Shown here: piece after piece, positions 14,301 to 22,674 of the stretch | Layout of the letters: each line of letters begins with the position of its first letter | Position numbering within the stretch: position 1 is the first letter of the stretch | Assembly: GCA_965370365.1 (NCBI GenBank) | Contig: CBDUSP010000011.1 | Span: 1-31,346, forward strand | Length of the DNA: 31,346 nucleotides | From: DAIDHZ01 sp965370365 | Lineage (GTDB): Bacteria > Chlamydiota > Chlamydiia > Chlamydiales > SM23-39 | Reading direction: 5' to 3' | The notes under the pieces: generated by a model | Databases searched by the model: none | Seen by the model: only the letters and a program-made list of their open reading frames with translations | What the model was told of the DNA's origin: nothing | Position numbers and translations under genes: made by a program

Positions 14301-16790
14301 ATGAAGCGCTTTTTAAGATCCCTCTGCCTTCTCCCTCTTCTTTGCTTTGGAAACATGCAAAATGAAGAAGAAGCGCTCTTCCTCAATCGCATTGCCGATT
14401 TCTGGGAAGAGGGCGAGTATTATATTGCTAAAGTACAGATCCAAGAGTTTCTGTCCCTGTATCCAGAAAGCGCCTTTTCAGATTCGCTCAATGCCGCGAT
14501 CGGAGATCTTCTCTTAAGAGAAAAAAACTATCCGGCAGCCCTCGAATCCTACGCAAAGATCCAAGACTCTGAAATCGAAAAAAGAATCTTCATCCACAAG
14601 CTCCAGTGCCTTTCAGAAATCCAATGGCATGCAAGTCTTGCCGATGAGTGCGAGGCTTTTTTACGCAAAGAACAGAGCGATGCGGATGAAAAGCTCCAAG
14701 TTACGCATTATCTCGCAACAGCTCTCTACCATTTGTGCATAAATAGCGAAGGCGAAAAAGCTTTACATCTTGCCGAGAAGGCAAAACCGTATTTTAAGGA
14801 GCTTTTTCAAACAGATCGCAAGGCGGAAGTTACAGAAGCCTTTGCGCATCTTTTGAGCCTTCTAAAAGAACATTCAGAAGCAGCTTCTTTATATCTCGCA
14901 ATTGCAGAGGGCGATGGAGAGACCCTTTTCAAAGCCGCTCTTTTACAAGCGGAATATGACAAGGAGCTTAGCTTAAAAACACTCGAAGAAATCCTCGAGA
15001 CTTCTCAAAACCCTGAGGTTTTCTATAGTAGGCTTGTTCTTCTTTTTGATCTTGAAAAATACGAGACGATCATCAATGAAAAAGATCTCTTTTTAAACAA
15101 GATCCCCTCATCAAAGATTCGGGAAGCACATCTTTTCCTTGGACGCGCTTTTTTCTCCCTAGAAAAACATTCAGAGGCTTGTCTTGAGCTCGGCTCATAT
15201 ATCGCCTCTCAAGAAGCGACCAGCCCCTCCCTTTATGGCGCTCTTTTAATGCTTGTCAGAGCCTCTGAAAAAGCAGAGGATCTTACGCTTCTAACAATTG
15301 GCCTTACAAAACTCGAGATCCTCTATCCAGAAGATGAAAATCTCTTCGACGCCAAACTCTCCAAAGCACTCCTTCTAAAAAAACAAAACAGGACGGAAGA
15401 AGCGCTTCGAGAACTCTCTCGCTTAGAGGATAGGCCTGAAGTTCTTCTTGAACAAATTGCCATCCACGACAAAATGGGAAGCTGGAGAAAAACAAGAGAG
15501 CTTGCATTTACCTTTCTATCAAAATATCCAAATCATGATCTTCTCTCCCTTGCTGGCAAGTATTTAATTGCCGCTTCTACCGAGATTGCAAATAGCTATG
15601 AAGAAGGGAAAAAAGATCTCATTTCAGATTTACAAAACCTCATTAAAAAAGAATTCATTCCTACAGAGACAAGACTCTTTTGGCAGTACCTTCTTGGAAA
15701 AACATTTTTTATCTTGCATGACTACAAACAAGCGGAAATCATTCTTATAGAGGCCACGCAAAACCCCCTTTTCCCTCGAGAAACGCTTGCAGATGCCTAC
15801 CTTGTTCTTGGCCTTTGCTATAGAGACGATGCAAAAGACCTTAAGTCTTTCATTTCTTATGGAGAGATGGCGTTAAATGTAGGAGATATCGATAAAGGCT
15901 TTTTGCACTCCGCTCTTTATAACGCCTATCTCGAAAGCAACCCCGAAAAAGCCGAAGAACATCTATTCCAAGCGTTTAGAGAAAAAGCGAACATCGAAGA
16001 AAAAAACCTTCTTTGGCTCTCTAGAAACTTAATCGACAAACAAAGGCCTCAGGATGCAATTGTTGTCTTAATGCATGTTCAAGAAGAAACAGCTCAGTTT
16101 GAACTTGCAAGGGCCTATTATCAGCTGGGCGAAAATGAAAAAACCATCGCGCTTTTAGAAAAGCTAAAACAAGAAAACGCAACCACCCTACTTCTTGGAA
16201 AAGCCTTGGCAGCCTCTGGCAAAAAAATAGAGGCAAAAAAGCTTTTTGACTCGCTCTTTTCTGAAACTTCTTTTCTTAGAACCTCTTGTGGATCGGCGGC
16301 TTATCTAGAAAGCATACGCCTTGAGTTTGCAGATGGGCAAAAACCCTCAGTTGAAACGTTTGCCAAACTAAAAAATCTCATTTTGCAAAAAACCATCTCT
16401 AATGAACCCACCTATTTGGAAGCTTCCCTTGACTACATCAATCTCCAAACGCAAAGACCTCAAGAAGAAGAAAGAGAAGAAGTAGCGCTTCTTTTGCGCA
16501 AAAAACTCTCTCTTTTGGAGAAAACAAAAAGGGCTTTTGAGAGCACAGAAGATCTTCTTTCTAAAGACTACCATGCAGGGCGCGAGCGCTCAAAAAAACA
16601 AAATGCTCTATACATGGCATACATGGATTTTTTTGACGCAGAGATGCTTGCAACACAAAGCCTGCTTGAAAGTAATGCAAATGTACAAAACCTGTTGCAA
16701 GCAAAAGCAAAAAATCTTTTGCTAAAGATCTGCCAAGAAAAGGCGCACCCAGACCTTGTAGCTAGAGCAAATCAATGTCTCAATCCGTAA
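14301..16790 (+). CDS. exported TPR-repeat protein, unknown function
   Basis: 829 residues. Seen: a signal peptide (MKRFLRSLCLLPLLCFGNMQ, probable cleavage near residue 18-20) and then almost wholly helical sequence with degenerate tetratricopeptide units along its length, for example YIAKVQIQEFLSLYPESAFS, NYPAALESYAKIQDSE, LGKTFFILHDYKQAEIIL and LAYYQLGENEK-like segments. No catalytic domain is visible. TPR arrays of this kind scaffold envelope complexes (compare BamD, or the Bat/VWA operons). The 3' end overlaps the VWA gene by 16 bases, and rsmD follows, so the three are cotranscribed. The start is chosen for the signal peptide; no good Shine-Dalgarno is present and the -10 lies just upstream. 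Periplasmic location is inferred. Confidence 0.82.
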   Translation: MKRFLRSLCLLPLLCFGNMQNEEEALFLNRIADFWEEGEYYIAKVQIQEFLSLYPESAFSDSLNAAIGDLLLREKNYPAALESYAKIQDSEIEKRIFIHKLQCLSEIQWHASLADECEAFLRKEQSDADEKLQVTHYLATALYHLCINSEGEKALHLAEKAKPYFKELFQTDRKAEVTEAFAHLLSLLKEHSEAASLYLAIAEGDGETLFKAALLQAEYDKELSLKTLEEILETSQNPEVFYSRLVLLFDLEKYETIINEKDLFLNKIPSSKIREAHLFLGRAFFSLEKHSEACLELGSYIASQEATSPSLYGALLMLVRASEKAEDLTLLTIGLTKLEILYPEDENLFDAKLSKALLLKKQNRTEEALRELSRLEDRPEVLLEQIAIHDKMGSWRKTRELAFTFLSKYPNHDLLSLAGKYLIAASTEIANSYEEGKKDLISDLQNLIKKEFIPTETRLFWQYLLGKTFFILHDYKQAEIILIEATQNPLFPRETLADAYLVLGLCYRDDAKDLKSFISYGEMALNVGDIDKGFLHSALYNAYLESNPEKAEEHLFQAFREKANIEEKNLLWLSRNLIDKQRPQDAIVVLMHVQEETAQFELARAYYQLGENEKTIALLEKLKQENATTLLLGKALAASGKKIEAKKLFDSLFSETSFLRTSCGSAAYLESIRLEFADGQKPSVETFAKLKNLILQKTISNEPTYLEASLDYINLQTQRPQEEEREEVALLLRKKLSLLEKTKRAFESTEDLLSKDYHAGRERSKKQNALYMAYMDFFDAEMLATQSLLESNANVQNLLQAKAKNLLLKICQEKAHPDLVARANQCLNP

Positions 16791-18475
16791 CAAAGCACAA
16801 AAGAAAACTGCTGGTTTTCTCTATTTTTGTTTCTCTAATCCTGCACGGGCTTGAAATTCATTTTTTGCAGCGTCAAGCCTTTTGGTTTTCCTCTCCCGAA
16901 GCTCCTATAAATAGCGTCGATAGCTGGACGCTTGCTATGACAAAAAAAGAAAAAAACCAAATCTTAAAAGAGACATTTCATACTTTTTCCCATGCAAAAA
17001 GGGGCTCTCATTTTGCAAAACTCTCCCCAATCCAACACGCAGCACACATAGCGATCTCTTCTCCGCATCCCGAATCTTTTGCAAGTGGGTCCCTAGAAAC
17101 AGAGATCTCCTTCCCCAAAAAACATTTGTTGACCTTTGTCAAAAATCCAACTCTCGCTATTCCCTTTGAAGAATTTGTTCTCCCATCTCTTCCAAAAAAA
17201 GAGCTGACACCAAATGCTTCAGAAGAAACCATACTCCCTTCTCCTCCAGAGCCCTTAGCAAATACCCTTGCTCTTGTAGAAAAACTCCCAAGACAAGCGC
17301 TTTGTCATGCCTCCTCTTCTCCACCTCTTAAAGGAATCTCCATCTCTTCAGAAATAGGGCCTTTAAAGTTTAGTCCTCCAACTCTTAGTTCCGTAACTCC
17401 GCTCCTTAAAATCCCCTCTCTTTTTGAGCGCCGGACACCCTCCTACTCTAGTTTTTTTGATACAGAGATTGTATTTCTTGAAGTTGAAGAGGGCTCTTAT
17501 CTCTTTGCCCTTACTTTGATACCAAAGGAAAATTTAAAACTTGATCCTCTAAAGCAAAACTATCTCTTCCTCATCGATCGCGCTAACTCAATTCAAAAAG
17601 AGCGCTTAAGCGCCACAAAAATTGCAGTAAAAAAAGCAATCGAAGAGCTGCATGAAGGTGATTTGTTTAATATCGTTGTTTTTGATCAAAGGGTCGAAAA
17701 ACTCTCCCCCATCTCTCTGTCTGTAACACCTGCGTCTATTGAAAAAGCGCAAGGCTTTTTAAACACGATCGAACTTGGAAACTTTTTCTCTCAGAAAAAC
17801 CTCTATAAACCTCTGTTCTTGACCGTTCCTCAGTCCTTAAGCTCAAATGAGCTCTATACAGCCATTTTGATTACTGACGGGGACAATCTATCGAACAAAA
17901 GTCACTTGCAGAGCCTCACACACGACTGGACGAGACTCAATCAGGGGAAAGTCTCTCTCTATACCCTTGGAATCAACGAAGATCCTCACCTCGATGCATT
18001 AGACACGCTATCGAATCTTAACCGAGGCAAAACCGTTTCTTCTCCAACACATAAAGGGATGAAACGAAAACTCTTAAAGCTGATGAAATCAATTGGCTCG
18101 CCACTTGCAAAAAACCTCACCTGCCAAGCAATCTCACGCAAACTTGAGTCCACAACAAGCATCGAGCTGTTCCCGAAAGGGAAAAATGCACCTCATCTTT
18201 TCTTAAATGAGCCGTATGTGATCTTAGGAAAAACAAATTCGCTCGATGATTTTGTCCTCTTTGTACAGGGAAAGCTTGCAAATGAGTGGCTTCACATTAA
18301 AAAGACCATCTCTTTTGCCAATGCAAAAAAAGCGCCACCCGCCCTTGCATCTCAATTTGCACAAACAAAGGCGCTAGATCTTTATCAAAAGTATCTTGAA
18401 GGTGCAGGACCCGAGTTTTTAGTTGAAGCAAGAGAAGTCTCAAGAACTTATGAATGTGCTGGGGTCTTTGAGTGA
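16775..18475 (+). CDS. VWA-domain protein with TonB-like N-terminal anchor
   Basis: 566 residues. Seen: a basic start, then one membrane helix LLVFSIFVSLILHGLEIHFL carrying S20-x-x-x-H24, the arrangement of the TonB membrane helix; a Pro/Ser-rich spacer (about 100-220); then a von Willebrand factor A domain from about 260 to 440 with YLFLIDRANSIQKERLSATK, LHEGDLFNIVVFDQRV, AILITDGDN and VSLYTLGINED. The metal-binding DxSxS motif reads D268-R-A-N-S, so one ligand is replaced, while the later DGD at 368 is kept. Known: VWA domains bind partner proteins; TonB-type helices contact ExbB/ExbD. Inference: an inner-membrane anchored periplasmic binder working with the upstream TPR protein. It overlaps both neighbours (16 bases before, GTGA with rsmD after). 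Confidence 0.8.
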   Translation: MSQSVTKHKRKLLVFSIFVSLILHGLEIHFLQRQAFWFSSPEAPINSVDSWTLAMTKKEKNQILKETFHTFSHAKRGSHFAKLSPIQHAAHIAISSPHPESFASGSLETEISFPKKHLLTFVKNPTLAIPFEEFVLPSLPKKELTPNASEETILPSPPEPLANTLALVEKLPRQALCHASSSPPLKGISISSEIGPLKFSPPTLSSVTPLLKIPSLFERRTPSYSSFFDTEIVFLEVEEGSYLFALTLIPKENLKLDPLKQNYLFLIDRANSIQKERLSATKIAVKKAIEELHEGDLFNIVVFDQRVEKLSPISLSVTPASIEKAQGFLNTIELGNFFSQKNLYKPLFLTVPQSLSSNELYTAILITDGDNLSNKSHLQSLTHDWTRLNQGKVSLYTLGINEDPHLDALDTLSNLNRGKTVSSPTHKGMKRKLLKLMKSIGSPLAKNLTCQAISRKLESTTSIELFPKGKNAPHLFLNEPYVILGKTNSLDDFVLFVQGKLANEWLHIKKTISFANAKKAPPALASQFAQTKALDLYQKYLEGAGPEFLVEAREVSRTYECAGVFE

Positions 18476-19020
18476 CTCTACGTATTGTTGCAGGCAAGTT
18501 TAAAGGAAGAGTCCTTCAAACGCCGAAAGGATCGAAGACCCGTCCCACACAAGAGGCTTTAAGAGAATCTGTTTTCAACATCTGCCAAGCAACAATCGTT
18601 GGGGCTACCGTGCTTGATCTTTTTGCAGGAAGCGGAGCGATGGGTTTTGAAGCTCTAAGTCGCGATGCTGCTCATGTCACATTTGTCGAAAAAGACAAAC
18701 AAGCAATCGCTTGCATCCGAAAAAACATCGAGCTTTTAGATGTTGTTGAAACGACAACCCTCTTAAACCAAGATGCTCTTATTGCAATGAAGCGACTGAA
18801 GAGTTTTGACTTAATCTACGTAGATCCTCCCTACGCTATGCCCGTAGGACCCATCCTAAAAGCCATCATCGATCACAACTTGCTAAAACCAAATGGGATA
18901 CTCTTTGTAGAAGAGCTCTACAATCCAAAAAAAGAGCCCCTCAATCTAGAGAGGCTTATTTCTAAAAGCAGTAGGCGATTTGGAAAAGCCTCACTTCTTG
19001 AATTCATTATTGGTACATAA
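18472..19020 (+). CDS. rsmD: 16S rRNA (guanine-966-N2)-methyltransferase RsmD
   Basis: A 182-residue SAM-dependent methyltransferase that modifies G966 of 16S rRNA. Seen: the family N terminus LRIVAGKFKGRVLQTPKG followed by TRPTQEALRESVFNI, the SAM-binding VLDLFAGSGAMGFEALSR, and the catalytic DPPY in LIYVDPPYAM. The GTG start at 18472 overlaps the stop of the VWA gene (GTGA), so it is translationally coupled to an envelope gene although its own role is in ribosome assembly. Length is normal (180-200). Identity is secure. Confidence 0.94.
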   Translation: MTLRIVAGKFKGRVLQTPKGSKTRPTQEALRESVFNICQATIVGATVLDLFAGSGAMGFEALSRDAAHVTFVEKDKQAIACIRKNIELLDVVETTTLLNQDALIAMKRLKSFDLIYVDPPYAMPVGPILKAIIDHNLLKPNGILFVEELYNPKKEPLNLERLISKSSRRFGKASLLEFIIGT

Positions 19021-19032
19021 CCTCGGACAGAA

Positions 19033-19105
19033 GGAGACACTGAACAACTCATTCACCAGCTCTTCGGCCAAACCTCACCAAAAAAAACAGGATTTTGTTA
19101 ATTTT
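19033..19105. repeat. copy of the 22-base repeat and half-hairpin also at the window end
   Basis: Bases 19033-19054 (beginning GGAGACACTGAAC) are identical to 31211-31232. Both copies continue with a GGCCAAA box and a GTTAATTTTC box at similar distances. Both start within 15 bases of the stop codon of a plus-strand gene. AAAACAGG (19085 region) and CCTGTTTT (19130 region) form a partial inverted repeat around the rest. Confidence 0.7.
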
Positions 19106-19150
19106 CAAACCAAGAGTCTGCTTTCTAAGCCTGTTTTTGCTTAAGGAACT

Positions 19151-19267
19151 ATCCTGCAAGCGCGAAGCGCGTATCCTGCCACCTAAGTCAGCGGTGATCC
19201 TGCAGCGAAGCGTATCCTGTTAATTTTTCCCTCGGGAATTTCATCCTGCAAGCGTTAGCAGATCCTG
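19151..19267. repeat. cluster of six ATCCTG repeats
   Basis: ATCCTG occurs at 19151, 19173, 19197, 19214, 19243 and 19262, in units such as ATCCTGCAAGCG... and AGCGAAGCGTATCCTG. Two copies continue as CCTGTTAATTTTT. Spacing is irregular (17-29 bases). The cluster lies in the convergent gap between rsmD and the MORN-like gene, where I see no coding sequence. Confidence 0.6.
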
Positions 19268-19275
19268 TTAATTTT

Positions 19276-21672
19276 TTAACGCGAAACAGTCATGTTGCCA
19301 CTTTGATCAAACCGTCTCTTTTCTCCGACAGGAAGATCTTGAGCAAATTCTTGCTCTAGCAAGGGAGAGCCATTCTCGTAGTACTTATTGAACTTACCAT
19401 GACGAAGACCCTCTTTGTATTCCGCTTCAAAAACAAGAGAACCTTTCTCATTCCAGTTTTGACAAAGCCCTTCTAGCTGATCGTTTTGGTAATGGTACAT
19501 CGATGCGACTTTACCATTTTCATAGTATGTGATCTCTTCTCCCGCGCGAACGCCGTTTATGAAAGAAACCTCACGCCACACTTTCCCATTTTGGAAATAT
19601 TGACAAAGAGGACCCTCTTGTCTGTCAGAGACAAAAGTGATTGTGGTTGTTACTTTTCCATCGGGAGAAAAGATCGTTGCAATGCCTGATTTTTCTCCCT
19701 TCACATGAGGCGTCTCTGAGAGCTTCTTCCCATCTGGAGTAAATTCAGTTGCAGTTCCATCTAAGCAATTATCTTTAAAAAACGCCTGAAGAGCTTTTAC
19801 CTTTTCTCCCTGCTCATTTGGAGGATAGAAAATTTCATGAAGGCCATTTTTAAAATGATTTTGGTATTGGTAAACAATGGTTCCTAAATCATGCGTTCTC
19901 TGGAAAAAACGTCCCTCTAGTTTTCCATGGACGTAATTTGCCTCTTCAACAAGATCCCCTTTTTCATCCCACGCTTTTTTCGCGCCGTGCAAAACCCCTT
20001 TCTCATAAGGAATCGTCGATTGCATGATTCCATCTTGATAGTAAGAGATCTGCTCTCCATCTGGAACATCATTTTCAAAGTTTGTGCGGCGCATCCGCTT
20101 TCCGCTTTCGTAGAACCACTCTTGCGAGCCATTTTGCTTGCCCTCTTCAAAATGAAGGCGGGTTCTCAATTGATCCTTGTCCCAAAAAGAGAGCACGGTC
20201 CCGTGAAGACGATCTTTTCGGTATTCGGCCTCTTCAACAAGCGCCCCTTTCTCGTTCCATTCACGCCAAAAGCCATTTTTCACCCCCAAAGCATACTCAA
20301 TGCGCATTTTCATCTGCCCATTTTCAAACCACTCTGTCTGAACACCTTCCGGCTGATCTTTTTGGAAATAGGCATCGAGTTTGGGGTTACCGTTTGCATA
20401 CCACTCCCCGATCTGCCCTTCTTTTAGCCCCTCTACAAAATGAGCTCTGCGAGCAAGTACACCGTTTGGATGCCACTCTTCATGAACGGAGCTTCGCTTT
20501 TGATCCTTAAACGTGGAAGACGCTTTGATTTGGCCTGCTGGATAGTATTCTTTTTGGACTCCATCCAAGTGTCCTGATAAATAGCAGTGTTCTACTTTTA
20601 GATTCCCATCTGCATACCACTCAAGATATGGGCCACTAAACTGCTCGTCTTCTAAAAAACACTGTCGGACGATTTGTCCCTCTTCATTGTATTCAGATAG
20701 TGGCTCTTGCAAATTTCCTTTTGAGTCAAAGTTAGCAACGTAGGCAAGTGCCCCATTTGGATGCTCTCTAAAGTGTTTGCCTTTGGGGACTCCTTTTTTA
20801 AATGTCCCTTCGCCAAGCAGCTTTGCGTCTTCAGAAAACCACTGCTCTTTTCCCTCTTTCTTCCCGTTTTTAAATGATGCGCGGTAGGATTCTTTTCCAT
20901 TTTGATGGTAACGAATATGAACGCCTACAGGGTTTCCTTCTCGATAATCTCCGATTTCAAGGACATTGCCCTCTTCTGAATAAACAACAAGCGCCGAATT
21001 TTTTGCATCGCCATGTAGAGATCCATCAATAAAACGTCTCTCTGCCTTTAACGTTCCGCTTGGAAACCATTCTTTTGTCGTCCCATGCACTTTCCCATGA
21101 ACATGCGGGATCACGGCTGCTTTGATTTTACTTGGGTAGTACTGAGTAACATCGCCTTCCAAAAGTCCATCGCTGTAAAAAGCCTCTTCTTTTGTGCTCT
21201 CGTTTTCATAGTAGGAGATTGCCTTTCCTTCTAACTGCCCTTTTTCATAATGCGTTAGAGCGCTTACCTTGCCATTGGGGGAAAAATACGTGCAGTCTCC
21301 ATGACTCACGCCTTCTTTATAGTGAGAAACGCGGAGCAAGGCTCCCCTGTCTGAAAAATCGGCTCTAATCCCATGAGGAACAATTGTGGATCCCCACTCC
21401 TCTATTACAGGAGACTCTTGTGCCACCACAGTGACATCCATCTCCGCTTGGATCGTTCCATTTTCAAAAAAGACGATCTGCTTTACAGCCCTCTCCGATC
21501 CATCGGTGAGTGGCTCATAAAAAACACTTTGCTTCGGAACACCATTTGAATGCATCTGGACAACTTCTGCTCTCCAGTTTGGCTCTCGAGGCTTTAAGCC
21601 AGAGAGGGGATGCGGTTTTTCGTTTGCAAAAAGGGAGCAAACACACAACACAAAAAGAAACTTCTTCATCAT
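19276..21672 (-). CDS. large exported MORN-like (YwqK/COG2849 type) repeat protein
   Basis: About 798 residues. Seen: a signal peptide MMKKFLFVLCVCSLFANEKP, then about 25 degenerate repeats of the type YY.NG....E..Y..G..EG (for example FNKYYENGSPLLEQEF, EWYADGNLKVEHCYLSGHLDG), the PF07661-like MORN variant. Such proteins are often labelled antitoxin YwqK, but nothing here indicates a toxin pairing. The start at 21672 lies 4 bases after the stop of the pseudopilin gene, which places it in the gspG transcript. Known: MORN repeats bind proteins or lipids. Inference: a surface or periplasmic protein exported by, or working with, the type II system encoded upstream. The fold is well supported; its role is not. 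Confidence 0.85.
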   Translation of the reverse strand: MMKKFLFVLCVCSLFANEKPHPLSGLKPREPNWRAEVVQMHSNGVPKQSVFYEPLTDGSERAVKQIVFFENGTIQAEMDVTVVAQESPVIEEWGSTIVPHGIRADFSDRGALLRVSHYKEGVSHGDCTYFSPNGKVSALTHYEKGQLEGKAISYYENESTKEEAFYSDGLLEGDVTQYYPSKIKAAVIPHVHGKVHGTTKEWFPSGTLKAERRFIDGSLHGDAKNSALVVYSEEGNVLEIGDYREGNPVGVHIRYHQNGKESYRASFKNGKKEGKEQWFSEDAKLLGEGTFKKGVPKGKHFREHPNGALAYVANFDSKGNLQEPLSEYNEEGQIVRQCFLEDEQFSGPYLEWYADGNLKVEHCYLSGHLDGVQKEYYPAGQIKASSTFKDQKRSSVHEEWHPNGVLARRAHFVEGLKEGQIGEWYANGNPKLDAYFQKDQPEGVQTEWFENGQMKMRIEYALGVKNGFWREWNEKGALVEEAEYRKDRLHGTVLSFWDKDQLRTRLHFEEGKQNGSQEWFYESGKRMRRTNFENDVPDGEQISYYQDGIMQSTIPYEKGVLHGAKKAWDEKGDLVEEANYVHGKLEGRFFQRTHDLGTIVYQYQNHFKNGLHEIFYPPNEQGEKVKALQAFFKDNCLDGTATEFTPDGKKLSETPHVKGEKSGIATIFSPDGKVTTTITFVSDRQEGPLCQYFQNGKVWREVSFINGVRAGEEITYYENGKVASMYHYQNDQLEGLCQNWNEKGSLVFEAEYKEGLRHGKFNKYYENGSPLLEQEFAQDLPVGEKRRFDQSGNMTVSR

Positions 21673-21676
21673 AGTA

Positions 21677-22153
21677 TCACCAATCATCGGGGTGTAAGGG
21701 ACCTAAGTTTTTTCCGCCTTGCATCGAAAACAACTTTAAAAGGTCAATGTCATCAGAGCCGGCTTTTTTACTTCGAATTTCCAGGCGTCCTTCTGGCAGA
21801 ATATCTCCTGTCGCAGTAAAAGCAAAAGAAATTCTTTCTTGTTTTTTTCCGTCCAAGAGAAACTCCAAAGATCCCAAAGAAAGGGGGGGTAGTGCCTTCA
21901 CCTCAGGAGAGTCGATACACTCTACTTTAAAAAATAACTGATCGCTCTCGACAAAAAGATCAGCGCCCCAATCCGCCTGCATATTCATTGCGAGTCTACG
22001 GCATGTCAAGAGCCTTGAACGGAGTCTCTCCATATTTGATGAAAACCGCTTTTTAACGATCATGCCGTGCATCTTCCAGCCAATTGCGCTTGCAACGGCA
22101 ATACAAATCACAATTGCAATCATCACTTCAATCAAGCTAAAAGCTTTCTTCAT
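21677..22153 (-). CDS. minor pseudopilin (GspH/I-like)
   Basis: About 158 residues. Seen: a type IV prepilin-type N terminus MKKAFSLIEVMIAIVICIAV with Glu at +5 after the cleavage point, one hydrophobic helix, then a soluble domain. The residue before the cleavage Phe is Ala, not the usual Gly. I start at the ATG at 22153 because the longer frame to 22306 adds 51 residues out of family that overlap gspG. The gene overlaps the gspG 3' end by 17 bases and is followed after 4 bases by the MORN-like gene. Minor pseudopilins form the tip of the type II secretion pseudopilus; which one this is cannot be told from sequence alone. Confidence 0.8.
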   Translation of the reverse strand: MKKAFSLIEVMIAIVICIAVASAIGWKMHGMIVKKRFSSNMERLRSRLLTCRRLAMNMQADWGADLFVESDQLFFKVECIDSPEVKALPPLSLGSLEFLLDGKKQERISFAFTATGDILPEGRLEIRSKKAGSDDIDLLKLFSMQGGKNLGPLHPDDW

Positions 22154-22538
22154 CTTCGTCTTGTGAAGCAATCCCCACCTTCTTCCGGTATTTATCCAAG
22201 TTCTGCGAGCTAATGAGAAAAGAGCTTTTATCCCTTGTAACACCAATGCGAAAAGGGGCCCCCCATCCATCTTGAACAACTTTTTTTGGACTCTTTGCAA
22301 GCCCATACTTTTCCAAGATTTCCGCCGGGTGCTTTACAATCGTATCTGGGGACTCTCCCTCGGCAACGCACATTAAAAAAAGATCTTGTAGTTGCTCAAT
22401 TGCCTGCTCTGTTCGAAACACTTTTCCCTTATCAAGAGCTCCTTTCATGTTATAACCGATCGCACCTGTAATTAGCGTGATTAAGAAAATAACAATGATA
22501 ATTTCCAAAAGGGTAAACGGCTTCTTCTTCACTAACAT
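22137..22538 (-). CDS. gspG: major pseudopilin GspG
   Basis: About 133 residues, the usual size. Seen: MLVKKKPFTLLEIIIVIFLI with the FTLLE prepilin motif at residue 7, followed by the long hydrophobic helix and a soluble domain with DGWGAPFRIG, the GspG-typical D-x-W-G-x-P-(F/Y) segment. The residue before the cleavage site is Pro, which is odd, since prepilin peptidase needs Gly in most systems. Start taken at the ATG at 22538; a GTG two codons later is possible, with TAGG better placed. It is set apart from gspF by the inserted AbiE pair but has a good promoter of its own at 22563-22591. It forms the pseudopilus shaft of type II secretion. Confidence 0.88.
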   Translation of the reverse strand: MLVKKKPFTLLEIIIVIFLITLITGAIGYNMKGALDKGKVFRTEQAIEQLQDLFLMCVAEGESPDTIVKHPAEILEKYGLAKSPKKVVQDGWGAPFRIGVTRDKSSFLISSQNLDKYRKKVGIASQDEDEESF

Positions 22539-22562
22539 CCTACACAAAAGATTTTAGGGGAC

Positions 22563-22591
22563 AGTATACAAAAACAGGAGATTCACACCAA
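22563..22591 (-). promoter_or_regulatory. promoter for gspG
   Basis: On the minus strand TTGGTG (22586-22591) and TATACT (22563-22568) are exactly 17 bases apart, 25 bases upstream of the gspG start. It lies just downstream of the hairpin at 22605-22619. Confidence 0.6.
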
Positions 22592-22597
22592 TCATAA

Positions 22598-22619
22598 GAA
22601 AAAAGAGAAGCTCCTTCTC
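22598..22619 (-). terminator. intrinsic terminator upstream of gspG
   Basis: GAGAAG and CTTCTC (22605-22610, 22614-22619) form a 6-bp stem with a 3-base loop; on the minus strand it is followed by TTTTTTCTT. It would stop antisense read-through coming from the AbiE region before it reaches gspG. Confidence 0.5.
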
Positions 22620-22674
22620 GAAAAACATTAACAAGCTACTAATCAACCGCTTAACAACAATTCCCCACACAAGA

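Noticed and set aside
19151..19267. Possible CRISPR array
   Set aside because: The repeat unit is only 6 bases with uneven spacing of 17-29 and the spacers resemble each other; no cas gene is nearby.
19927..20427. 166-codon plus-strand frame inside the MORN-like gene
   Set aside because: Mirror of a repetitive gene; the repeats create long open frames on the other strand.
19276..21672. MORN-like protein as a real antitoxin of a toxin-antitoxin pair
   Set aside because: The YwqK label is a naming habit; this protein is exported and very large, and no partner toxin is adjacent.
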